Shown here piece after piece: positions 1-7,070 of a DNA stretch of 10,181 bases. This DNA is from Dehalococcoidia bacterium. Lineage in GTDB: Bacteria; Chloroflexota; Dehalococcoidia; SZUA-161. A model generated the notes under the pieces. The model saw nothing but the letters and a program-made list of their open reading frames with translations, was not told where the DNA came from and made no database searches. Numbering within the stretch: the stretch's first letter is position 1; each line of letters starts with the position of its first letter. The DNA lies in NCBI GenBank assembly GCA_004376205.1, contig SOKG01000255.1, positions 1 to 10,181 of the forward strand. The letters are read 5' to 3'. The position numbers and the translations under genes were made by a program.

Positions 1-23
1 AGTATAGAGTCACGAGAATAGGG

Positions 24-1301
24 ATGCAAGAGTCAACAGAACAAGTACAGCGCTATTGGCGAAAGCGAATCCTGATATCGCTCTGGATAAGCTACGCCAT
101 GTTCTATGTGGGACGGGTCAATATGGGCGTCGCCATCCCCCTGCTTCAGGACGAGTACGGACTTACCAAGACTGCGCTGGGAGGCGTGACTACTGCCCTG
201 TTCTTTGCCTACGGCGTCGGGCAATTTGTGAATGGGCAGCTGGGAGACAAGTTTGGTGGCAGAGTCATGATTGCCACGGGGCTGATACTGAGCGCAGTAT
301 TCAACCTGCTTTTCGGCTTCTCTTCTGTTCTCACGGCCATGATAGCGATCTGGGCGCTCAATGGCTATGTGCAGTCCATGGGCTGGTCCCCCAGCGTCAA
401 GACGGTCGCCAACTGGTTCCCACGCAGAGTGAGAGGTAGAGTCAGTGGAATAATGGGATCAAGCTATCAGGTCGGGGCTGCGGTCTCGCTCGCCTTGGCT
501 GGCTTGATGGCTCACCACGTGGGCTTGGAATGGATTTTCTGGCTGCCGGCAATCATTCTTGTCATCGCTGGCATTCACTGGTATCTCAGGGGCCGCAATG
601 CGCCCGAGGTTGTGGGCCTGCCCAGCCTGGAGGAGGAGGAGCGTGGTGAAGAGAGAGAAGAGGCTTGCCGCGACCATCACCTCGGTTTCTCGCATACTCT
701 GCGCACGGTATTGACAAGTCGCCCCATTTGGATAGTGGCCTTCGGCCTGTTTTTCCTGAATATTGTGAGATACGGTTTCATGGACTGGGCGCCGACATAC
801 CTGTTCGAAGAACAGGGCGCAAATATTTCGAACGCAGCCTTCAAGACTGCGCTCATGCCCGTTGCAGGCGTAGCCGGGACTCTTCTTGCCGCTTGGCTAT
901 CAGACAACGTTTTCAAGGAACGCAGGGCGCCCGCTGCCGCCATTATGCTCTTTTTCCTGGGTTTCTTCATCTGGGTATTCATTCAGACCACAGGCGCACA
1001 TTGGGTGGTGGGAGTACTTGTGTTGATGGCTATCGGCTTTTTCACCTATGGACCTCACGTTGCTATGGTCACCGCATGTCCTATGGATTTTGGTACCAGA
1101 AAAGCCGCTGCCTCAGCGGCCGGCTTTATCGACGGTATGGGCTACATGGGCGCTGCCCTGACGGGTGTGGTTTCAGGCTATCTGGTGGATAACTATGGGT
1201 GGGACCACGCCTTCTACCTGTGGATGGGAGGCGCCCTGGTAGCGGCCGTGCTGATGCTGTTCCTCTGGAATTACAAACCCGAGCGGGGAGAATATCACTA
1301 G
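24..1301 (+). CDS. MFS transporter of the organophosphate:phosphate antiporter (GlpT/UhpT-like) family
   Basis: This is a 425-residue inner-membrane carrier with about twelve hydrophobic segments in two six-helix halves (roughly residues 17-188 and 233-416). They are joined by a hydrophilic loop with an acidic run (E203-E213). Stretches resembling E. coli GlpT include the GWSPSVKTVANW region (120-131), RYGFMDWAPTYL (249-260) and the AAASAAGF region (361-368). GlpT's two substrate-phosphate arginines, R45 and R269, appear to correspond to R31 (YVGRVNMGVAIP) and R249. This supports a phosphorylated or otherwise anionic substrate exchanged for phosphate, or a UhpC-like sensor; the exact substrate cannot be read. 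The GlpT His165 position appears to be Y148. The ATG start gives normal family length, although the ribosome site is weak (an AGGG abuts the ATG). No partner gene lies beside it downstream, and the upstream side is outside the window. Family assignment is firm; substrate is unknown. Confidence 0.9.
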   Translation: MQESTEQVQRYWRKRILISLWISYAMFYVGRVNMGVAIPLLQDEYGLTKTALGGVTTALFFAYGVGQFVNGQLGDKFGGRVMIATGLILSAVFNLLFGFSSVLTAMIAIWALNGYVQSMGWSPSVKTVANWFPRRVRGRVSGIMGSSYQVGAAVSLALAGLMAHHVGLEWIFWLPAIILVIAGIHWYLRGRNAPEVVGLPSLEEEERGEEREEACRDHHLGFSHTLRTVLTSRPIWIVAFGLFFLNIVRYGFMDWAPTYLFEEQGANISNAAFKTALMPVAGVAGTLLAAWLSDNVFKERRAPAAAIMLFFLGFFIWVFIQTTGAHWVVGVLVLMAIGFFTYGPHVAMVTACPMDFGTRKAAASAAGFIDGMGYMGAALTGVVSGYLVDNYGWDHAFYLWMGGALVAAVLMLFLWNYKPERGEYH

Positions 1302-1321
1302 GGCAGCAATGGAAGCAATGT

Positions 1322-1388
1322 GGGCCGTCTCCAAACGCGGGACTTTTCGGCCCCGCAAACAACGGGCGCTTCAGAGTGCGAAGCTCTG
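1322..1388 (+). other. Overlapping small hairpins in the gap before leuS
   Basis: The 188-nt gap between the transporter and leuS holds several inverted repeats: GGGCCG (1322-1327) with CGGCCC (1348-1353), GCGGG (1337-1341) with CCCGC (1352-1356), GCTTC (1368-1372) with GAAGC (1380-1384), and CAGAG (1372-1376) with CTCTG (1384-1388). The first two pairs exclude each other, as do the last two. No T-box consensus (AGGGTGGNACCGCG) and no run of T follows them, so I cannot call an attenuator or terminator. No convincing -35/-10 pair was found for leuS either. These structures may be chance in GC-rich sequence. Confidence 0.25.
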
Positions 1389-1489
1389 CTCCCCTTACGG
1401 CGCTATTGTAGCTCCTGCTGATTTATGACATTACACTCATATCTGCTGTAGCAAGCTGGGGGGTTTTGTGTTACCATAATGGCGGAGCT

Positions 1490-3946
1490 ATGATTCCCAA
1501 GTACAGCTATCAGGAGATCGAGAGTAAGTGGCAGGCTAGATGGGCAGCCGACCACCTCTATCAGGTGCATGAGACCTCGCAGCGCACAAAGTGGTATGCG
1601 CTGACCATGTTTCCCTACACCTCGGGAGACCTCCACATCGGGCACTGGTATGCCATGGCCCCCTCGGATGTCCATGCCCGTTTCAAGCGGATGCAGGGCT
1701 ACAACGTTCTCCACCCCATAGGTTTCGACGCCTTCGGCCTCCCCGCGGAGAACGCCGCTATCAGACACGGCATCCACCCCTATAAATGGACGATGCAGAA
1801 CGTTGAGAACATGCGCCGCCAGTTGAAGAGCCTGGGCGCGATGTACGACTGGGGCCGGGAGGTGATTACCTGCCTCCCTGACTACTACGAGTGGACGCAG
1901 TGGTTCTTCCTCAAGCTTTACCAGGCGGGGCTGGCTTACCGGGGCAAGGCTCCTGCCAACTGGTGCTCCCAGTGCCAGACAGTGCTGGCTAATGAGCAGG
2001 TTGTGGGCGAAGGCCGTTGTGAGCGTTGCCACACCCCCGTCGTCAGGCGAGACCTGGAGCAGTGGGTCCTCAGGATTACCAGGTATGCCGATGAGCTCCT
2101 TGAGTACCCGGGAGCGGAGTGGCCGGAGCGGGTGAAGCTGATGCAGCGCAACTGGATTGGCAAGAGCGTTGGCGTGGAGATATCCTTTGGAATCGAGGCG
2201 GAGGGGATAGAGGAAACCGAGATTCGGGTGTTCACTACCCGTGCCGACACTATCTTCGGCGTTACTTTCCTCGTCTTTGCGCCCGAGCACCCCTTGGTAG
2301 CCAGGCTGACTACCCCTGAGTGCAAAGAGGAGGTTCAAGGCTATATTGGAAGGGCACTTGGTCAGACGGATATCGAAAGGCTGTCGACAGAGAAGGAGAA
2401 GACAGGGGTTTTCATCGGTGCCTACGCTGTCAACAGGCTAAACGGAGAAAAGGTGCCGATTTGGATTGCCGACTATGTGCTCATAAGCTATGGCACCGGG
2501 GCGGTGATGGGGGTTCCCGCCCATGATCAGCGTGACTTCGAGTTCGCCCATGATTTCGGTTTGCCTATAAGAGTGGTTATCGCGCCCGGGGGATGGTCGG
2601 GGGAGGAGTTGAAAGAGGCTTACGTTGAGCCGGGGATTATGGTCAACTCCGGGCAGTTCGATGGCATGCCCAATGAGCAAGGCAAAGAGGCCATTGCTGA
2701 TTTCATGGAAGCCAAAGGCTACGGCAGGCGAGCTACAAGCTATCGACTTCGCGACTGGCTGATATCCCGCCAGAGGTATTGGGGAGCGCCGATTCCCATC
2801 ATCTACTGCTCCAAGTGTGGCACTGTCCCTGTCCCGGAGAGCGACTTGCCTGTGCTGCTGCCTGAGGATGCCGAGTTCAAACCCACTGGCGAATCACCGC
2901 TCAAATACTGTGAATCATTTGTAAATACCACGTGCCCACGATGCGGCAGCCCCGCCCGCCGCGAGACCGACACCATGGATACTTTCATGTGCTCCAACTG
3001 GTACTTCTTGCGCTACACCAGCCCGGGATATGAACAGGGTCCCTTCGATCCCGGGAAGGTGGCTTACTGGATGCCGGTGGATCAGTACACCGGGGGAGCG
3101 GAGCATGCCACCATGCATCTGCTCTACTCTCGTTTCTTCAACAAGGCGATCAGAGACCTGGGGCTGGTGAATTTCGACGAGCCCTTTACCCGTTTGTTCA
3201 ATCAAGGGACCATTGTGATGGAGCGGCAGAAGATGAGCAAGTCGCGGGGTAACGTGATAACCCCCGATGAGTATGTGGCTAGGTTGGGCGCAGACACGGT
3301 GCGCGGTTATCTCATGTTTGTCGGTCCCTGGGACCAGGGTGGTGGTTGGGATGACAGCGGCATCAGCGGGATATGGCGCTGGCTCAACCGCGTCTGGAAT
3401 CTAGCTCTGGAAGAGCGGAAGGGCGATGGTTTGCCTCAGATGGAGCCGGCGGCGGAGCACGAGTTGCGCCGTCAGACTCATAAGACGATAAAGAGGGTTA
3501 CCGAAGACCTGGAGAAGTTCCGCTTTAACACCATGCTGGCTGCTCTCATGGAGTTTACCAACTATCTGACTAAGGCAAAAGAGGGACGGTCGCTTGCCAA
3601 TGCTGCCTGGCAGGAGGCGATCGATAGCTTGCTTCTTCTCCTCGCTCCTACAGCTCCTCACATGGCGGAGGAGCTATGGGAGCGAACCGGTCACGCCTAC
3701 AGCATACACAATCAGTCTTTCCCTTCGTGGGACGAGGATTTGGTTGCAGAGGAGCAAATCACTCTGGTAATCCAGGTGAATGGCAAGCTTCGCGACCGGG
3801 TAGCCGTTCCAGTTTCTATCACGGAGTCTGAAGCTCGTGAGCTGGCACTGGGACGTGAGCGGGTGCGGGCGCACGTCGATGACAAAGAGATCAAGAATGT
3901 CATCTATGTGCCAGGGCGGTTGGTGAACGTGGTAGTCAGCAAGTAG
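1490..3946 (+). CDS. leuS: Leucyl-tRNA synthetase (class I)
   Basis: This cytosolic enzyme of 818 residues charges tRNA-Leu with leucine using ATP. In order along the protein: the HIGH signature (literal HIGH, residues 49-52); a zinc module with C159, C162, C177 and C180; the CP1 editing domain, with TTRADTIFG (249-257) and GTGAVMGVPAHDQRDFEF (335-352), which removes mischarged amino acids; a second CxxC pair set (C440/C443 and C482/C485); KMSKS (581-585); then the anticodon-binding domain and a C-terminal domain ending near VIYVPGRLVNVVV. The leucine-specific insertion found before KMSKS in E. coli is essentially absent here (LFNQGTIVMERQKMSKS). I chose ATG 1490, preceded closely by GGAG at 1484-1487, because MIPKYSYQEIESKWQ matches the usual amino terminus; a TTG at 1466 would add eight unlike residues. 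It appears intact and functional. Confidence 0.97.
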   Translation: MIPKYSYQEIESKWQARWAADHLYQVHETSQRTKWYALTMFPYTSGDLHIGHWYAMAPSDVHARFKRMQGYNVLHPIGFDAFGLPAENAAIRHGIHPYKWTMQNVENMRRQLKSLGAMYDWGREVITCLPDYYEWTQWFFLKLYQAGLAYRGKAPANWCSQCQTVLANEQVVGEGRCERCHTPVVRRDLEQWVLRITRYADELLEYPGAEWPERVKLMQRNWIGKSVGVEISFGIEAEGIEETEIRVFTTRADTIFGVTFLVFAPEHPLVARLTTPECKEEVQGYIGRALGQTDIERLSTEKEKTGVFIGAYAVNRLNGEKVPIWIADYVLISYGTGAVMGVPAHDQRDFEFAHDFGLPIRVVIAPGGWSGEELKEAYVEPGIMVNSGQFDGMPNEQGKEAIADFMEAKGYGRRATSYRLRDWLISRQRYWGAPIPIIYCSKCGTVPVPESDLPVLLPEDAEFKPTGESPLKYCESFVNTTCPRCGSPARRETDTMDTFMCSNWYFLRYTSPGYEQGPFDPGKVAYWMPVDQYTGGAEHATMHLLYSRFFNKAIRDLGLVNFDEPFTRLFNQGTIVMERQKMSKSRGNVITPDEYVARLGADTVRGYLMFVGPWDQGGGWDDSGISGIWRWLNRVWNLALEERKGDGLPQMEPAAEHELRRQTHKTIKRVTEDLEKFRFNTMLAALMEFTNYLTKAKEGRSLANAAWQEAIDSLLLLLAPTAPHMAEELWERTGHAYSIHNQSFPSWDEDLVAEEQITLVIQVNGKLRDRVAVPVSITESEARELALGRERVRAHVDDKEIKNVIYVPGRLVNVVVSK

Positions 3947-3980
3947 TTTGTAGGGTCTTGCAAGAATACTCATATGAATT

Positions 3981-4020
3981 CCTCTCCCTTGAGGGGAGAG
4001 GTTAGGTGGGGGTGAAGGGG
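3981..4020. repeat. REP-like palindromic intergenic repeat with G-rich tail
   Basis: CCTCTCCC (3981-3988) and GGGAGAGG (3994-4001) form a perfect 8-bp stem around a TTGAG loop. They are followed by TTAGGTGGGGGTGAAGGGG (4002-4020). From general knowledge, near-identical units (a CCTCTCCC palindrome with a TAGGTGGGGGTGA arm) recur between genes of many bacterial genomes as REP-like elements, and their reverse translation gives the familiar spurious SPPPNLSPQGRG peptide, which is also seen here on the minus strand. It lies between leuS and the por operon. Whether it is repeated in this genome cannot be tested from one window. It lacks a T-run, so it is not a standard intrinsic terminator. Confidence 0.6.
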
Positions 4021-4048
4021 TACTAAAGAAATTTGAGGCTTGATCGTA

Positions 4049-4609
4049 ATGATGAAGGAGATTCGGGTTCATGCGCGAGCGGGACAGGGTGCGATAACTA
4101 CTGCCACGATATTGGCCAACGCCGCCTTTGAGGATGGCAAGTATGCTCTGTCGTTTCCCACTTTCGGAGCGGCGCGTATGGGAGCGCCTATGAATGCATT
4201 CGTCCGTATTAGCGATGCCCCGATTCGTGTGCGCAGCCAGATTTACGAACCAGACTATGTGCTGGTGCAGGATCCCTCCCTGCTCAGGGGATACGACGTG
4301 GTCGCTGGATTGAAACCGGATGGGGTCGCTGTGATCAACAGTGCCAAAGACCCTTCTGAGCTGGGCCTTAAGACTAAGGCCAAGGTATTGACAACGCCAG
4401 CGTCCCGGATCGCAAAGGAGATCATGGGCCGCGCTGACCGGGTCAATACCGCTCTCATCGGGGCGTTCGTTGCAGCTACAGGAGAGCTGACCATGGAGGC
4501 TCTTGAGAAATCTATCTACACTCGTTTCTCGGGAAAGGTGGCGGACAGCAACTGGAAGGCGCTTGTTGAGGCCTACAATGAGGTCAAAAACAGGGGGAAC
4601 GGCTTATGA
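4049..4609 (+). CDS. porG: Pyruvate/2-oxoacid:ferredoxin oxidoreductase, gamma subunit
   Basis: The 186-residue gamma subunit of a cytosolic four-subunit 2-oxoacid:ferredoxin oxidoreductase is the first gene of the gamma-delta-alpha-beta operon. Family landmarks are the N-terminal glycine-rich loop (RAGQGA, residues 10-15), AAFEDGKYAL, the FGAARMGAPMNAFVRIS stretch, RSQIYEPDYVLVQDPSLL, and the C-terminal helix region. The loop is usually GRGGQG in this family; here it reads ARAGQG, so two glycines are alanines. I chose ATG 4049 because GAGG at 4035-4038 lies 10 nt upstream; ATG 4052 or TTG 4040 are possible alternatives. The stop overlaps the start of the delta gene by 4 nt (ATGA), suggesting translational coupling. 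Pyruvate is the likeliest substrate from the alpha subunit, but a branched-chain 2-oxoacid enzyme (Vor) cannot be excluded. Confidence 0.93.
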   Translation: MMKEIRVHARAGQGAITTATILANAAFEDGKYALSFPTFGAARMGAPMNAFVRISDAPIRVRSQIYEPDYVLVQDPSLLRGYDVVAGLKPDGVAVINSAKDPSELGLKTKAKVLTTPASRIAKEIMGRADRVNTALIGAFVAATGELTMEALEKSIYTRFSGKVADSNWKALVEAYNEVKNRGNGL

Positions 4610-4878
4610 AGATTACGCTGGGAACGGTCGCCCATCCTGGAGGAAGCCGTGTTAATAAGACGGGAAGCTGGCGCACAGGAACCAAGCCTCGCTTCAAGCA
4701 TCAGAGTTGTATTGCCTGTGATGTGTGTGCCTTGACTTGCCCTGAAGGCTGTATCTTCGGTACGGGGCAGAACACCTATTACGCTAACGAAGATTTTTGT
4801 AAGGGCTGTGGCATCTGTGCCAACGTCTGCCCCGTCCACGACATTGAAATGATACCGGAGGAAACGGAAGATGGTTAA
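4606..4878 (+). CDS. porD: Pyruvate/2-oxoacid:ferredoxin oxidoreductase, delta subunit (2x[4Fe-4S] ferredoxin)
   Basis: This 90-residue ferredoxin-like subunit relays electrons from the TPP site on the alpha/beta subunits to external ferredoxin. Two classical CxxCxxCxxxCP motifs are visible: C35, C38, C41, C45-P46 and C65, C68, C71, C75-P76, consistent with two 4Fe-4S clusters. The N-terminal GSWRTGTKP segment is typical of PorD/VorD and differs from free ferredoxins. An additional cysteine, C49, follows the first motif. Translation starts at ATG 4606 inside the gamma stop, with AGGGGG (4592-4597) as ribosome site. Its last 8 nt overlap the start of the alpha gene. Length and motif spacing are normal for the family. 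Confidence 0.95.
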   Translation: MKITLGTVAHPGGSRVNKTGSWRTGTKPRFKHQSCIACDVCALTCPEGCIFGTGQNTYYANEDFCKGCGICANVCPVHDIEMIPEETEDG

Positions 4879-6058
4879 GGGAAGAATGCTACAAGGCGCC
4901 CGCGCGATGGCTGAGATGACGGCCCTATGCCGTCCACAAGTCATTTCAGCCTACCCGATAACCCCACAGACCCTCATCGTTGAAGAGCTGTCCCAGATAG
5001 TAGCTGATGGCGATCTGCAAGCTGAATTCCTCAATGTGGAGGGCGAGCATTCGGCGGCATCACTGGTGTTAGGAGCCAGCGCTACCGGCGTTCGGGTCTT
5101 TACCTGTAGCTCCTCTCAGGGCATCTTGCTTATGGCCGAGGTGATTTTCAATATCGCGGGCATGCGCCTTCCGATGGTTATGATCTGCGTCAATCGCTCG
5201 GTGTCGGCCCCGCTCAATATCTGGAATGACCAGCAGGACTCAATGATCATGAGAGACAGTGGCTGGATTCAACTCTACGGTGAGCACAATCAGGAGGCGT
5301 GTGACCTGCTCCTTCAGGCTTATCTAATCGCCGAAGACCACCGGGTTATGCTGCCAGTGATGGTTTGTGTGGATGGGTATGTGTTGCCCCATGCCTATGA
5401 AATAGTGGATCTCCCCAGCCAGGAGGAGGTAGATGCTTTCTTGCCTCCGTTCCAGCCAATATATCGCCTTGACCCCGATAATCCGCTCACGATGGGGGCC
5501 TATGCTGACCCGGAAAAGTATATGGAGACGCGGTACATGATTCACCGCACCATGGAGGCGGCTATTCCCATAATTGAGGAGGTGGCTCGCGATTTCAGCA
5601 GTGCCTTTGGCCGCCATTCCTGGGGCCTTTTTGAGAAGTATGATGTCGATGATGCTTCTACTGTGGTTGTGGCTACGGGCTCGATGGCGGGTACTATTAA
5701 GGATGTGGTGGATGAGCTTCGGGCTCAGGGGCAGAAGGTTGGGGTGCTAAGGCTCATATGCTACCGTCCTTTCCCCAAGGAGGCTCTCTACCAGGCGCTG
5801 AGCAGCGCTCAACAGATAGTCGTCATAGAAAAGGCCGTTTCTCTGGGGGGCAGTGGCCCGGTTGCCACCGACATAAGGTCGGTTTTCCAGGGTCGTCCAG
5901 CGTCTCCCAGGATCAGCGGGTTCATCATTGGCTTGGGTGGTAGAGACGTCACCTTAGACGACATAAAAACCGCCATAGGCAAAGCGCAGCAGCAACTCGC
6001 GGATGCCGATTTTGTTGGCCTGAAAGAGGATGTGGAACTGGAGGGGATAAATGCTTAA
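4871..6058 (+). CDS. porA: Pyruvate:ferredoxin oxidoreductase, alpha subunit
   Basis: The 395-residue alpha subunit supplies the pyrimidine-binding half of the TPP site and much of the substrate pocket. Residues 28-34 read YPITPQT; T31 occupies the position of the pyruvate-binding threonine in the YPITP motif of pyruvate:ferredoxin oxidoreductase (PFOR). VEGEHSA (56-62) carries the glutamate expected to activate TPP. Next come CSSSQG (79-84), AGMRLPMVM (96-104), NRSVSAPLNIWND (108-120) and RDSGWIQLY (128-136), a run characteristic of PorA. The C-terminal transketolase-C-like domain starts near residue 262 (ASTVVVATGSMAGT) and includes LRLICYRPFP (293-302). The start at 4871 is well supported by GGAGG at 4857-4861. 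The gene overlaps delta by 8 nt and beta by 8 nt. The PITP and NIWND motifs favour pyruvate over other 2-oxoacids, but this is family inference and not proof. Confidence 0.95.
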   Translation: MVKGRMLQGARAMAEMTALCRPQVISAYPITPQTLIVEELSQIVADGDLQAEFLNVEGEHSAASLVLGASATGVRVFTCSSSQGILLMAEVIFNIAGMRLPMVMICVNRSVSAPLNIWNDQQDSMIMRDSGWIQLYGEHNQEACDLLLQAYLIAEDHRVMLPVMVCVDGYVLPHAYEIVDLPSQEEVDAFLPPFQPIYRLDPDNPLTMGAYADPEKYMETRYMIHRTMEAAIPIIEEVARDFSSAFGRHSWGLFEKYDVDDASTVVVATGSMAGTIKDVVDELRAQGQKVGVLRLICYRPFPKEALYQALSSAQQIVVIEKAVSLGGSGPVATDIRSVFQGRPASPRISGFIIGLGGRDVTLDDIKTAIGKAQQQLADADFVGLKEDVELEGINA

Positions 6059-6959
6059 AGTAGAAGAACGGAACAAGTTTGATAGCCATCTTCTTGCTTC
6101 TGGACACACCGCCTGCCCTGGTTGCGGCCAGTCGCTGGCAGCCCGGCTGGTACTTAGAGCAGCCGGGCGCAATGTGATCGTGGTTAACTCCACTGGATGT
6201 CTTGAGGTGTTTAGCTCCAAGTATCCTGAATCGGCGTGGGAGGTGCCCTGGCTTCATTCCTTATTCGAGAACACGGCAGCTGTGGCCTCCGGGGTTGAGG
6301 CGGCGCTGAGGGTCGCTGGCCGCCTGGACGAGGTAAGGGTCATCGCACAGGGCGGCGATGGTTCTACCGCTGATATCGGGCTGGGCGCCATATCAGGCAT
6401 GTTGGAGCGGGGTCACGATGTCCTCTATGTCTGCTATGACAATGAGGCTTATATGAACACGGGCATTCAGCGTAGCGGCTTGACTCCCTATTATGCCCGT
6501 ACTACTACCAGCCCTCCGGGCCGGGCTTCTATGGGCAACTGGAGGCCGAAGAAGGATGTGCCTCAGATAGTTCTGGCACACGGAGTGCCCTATGTGGCCA
6601 CAGCCTCGGTGGGCTATCCCATGGACCTGGATAGAAAAGTGAGGAAGGCACTCTCGATACGGGGGCCCAAGTATGTCCAGATTCATGTTCCTTGCCCTCT
6701 GGGCTGGGGGACCGATCCCTCGCAAAGCATCGAGATCGCCAGGCTGGCGGTGAATACCGCGCTTTACCCCTTGTACGAAGTAGAGGAAGGGGAGTTGAGG
6801 TCACAGAAAATCCCGAAGAGGGTGCCGGTAGAGGAGTACCTGAAGCTTCAGACGAGGTTCAGACATCTTTTCGATAAGGATGGCGCGAAACAGGAGGTCA
6901 AGGAAATCCAAAGAGTTGCCGACCAGAATATTGAGAGATACGGGCTGATAGTTGAATAG
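6051..6959 (+). CDS. porB: Pyruvate:ferredoxin oxidoreductase, beta subunit (TPP and [4Fe-4S] binding)
   Basis: The 302-residue beta subunit binds the diphosphate of TPP and the 4Fe-4S cluster nearest to it. Four cysteines fit the family cluster ligands: C22 and C25 in ACPGCG, C50 in STGCLEV, and C215 in VPCPLGW. The TPP/Mg motif is GGDGSTADIG (101-110) with YDNEAYMNTGIQRSG (129-143) supplying the downstream Asn. TTTSPPG and the final helical segment are also typical. ATG 6051 is preceded by GGAGGGG at 6039-6045 and overlaps the alpha stop by 8 nt. It is the last gene of the operon; 57 nt after its stop lies a strong terminator. With alpha, delta and gamma it makes acetyl-CoA, CO2 and reduced ferredoxin from pyruvate and CoA, or runs in reverse as pyruvate synthase in an autotroph. 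Confidence 0.96.
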   Translation: MLKVEERNKFDSHLLASGHTACPGCGQSLAARLVLRAAGRNVIVVNSTGCLEVFSSKYPESAWEVPWLHSLFENTAAVASGVEAALRVAGRLDEVRVIAQGGDGSTADIGLGAISGMLERGHDVLYVCYDNEAYMNTGIQRSGLTPYYARTTTSPPGRASMGNWRPKKDVPQIVLAHGVPYVATASVGYPMDLDRKVRKALSIRGPKYVQIHVPCPLGWGTDPSQSIEIARLAVNTALYPLYEVEEGELRSQKIPKRVPVEEYLKLQTRFRHLFDKDGAKQEVKEIQRVADQNIERYGLIVE

Positions 6960-7016
6960 GCGTTCGGAGGCGATGGTAAAGGAGTATGACCAATAGCTAA
7001 TAGACGCCTTGATATT

Positions 7017-7054
7017 CGCTGGGTTGAGCATAGAGGTCAACCCAGCGTTTTATT
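7017..7054 (+). terminator. Intrinsic terminator of the por operon
   Basis: CGCTGGGTTGA (7017-7027) and TCAACCCAGCG (7037-7047) form a perfect 11-bp stem with a 9-nt loop, directly followed by TTTTATT (7048-7054). This is a classic Rho-independent terminator 57 nt after the porB stop, and it isolates the operon from the TatD gene. Confidence 0.93.
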
Positions 7055-7070
7055 AGCTGGAGCTGGCGCT

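Noticed and set aside
1466..1489. TTG start at 1466 for leuS
   Set aside because: It would add eight residues unlike LeuRS amino termini and has no spaced ribosome site; ATG 1490 matches the family.
1403..2338. A 311-codon open frame antisense to leuS
   Set aside because: It lies entirely opposite the end of the gap and the first third of leuS, has no ribosome site and no recognisable domains, and is explained by GC-biased codons of the real gene. Other long antisense or out-of-frame readings inside the por, TatD and DUF1015 genes were dropped for the same reason.
6966..6996. Two tiny frames after porB with ribosome-like GGAGG and GGAG (ATG 6973 and ATG near 6986)
   Set aside because: They encode only about seven and four codons before a stop and lie in the short stretch before the terminator; there is no sign of a gene remnant.
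6958..7009. AGGCGT ... ACGCCT 6-bp inverted repeat after porB
   Set aside because: The halves are 40 nt apart and weak; the adjacent 11-bp terminator explains the region better.
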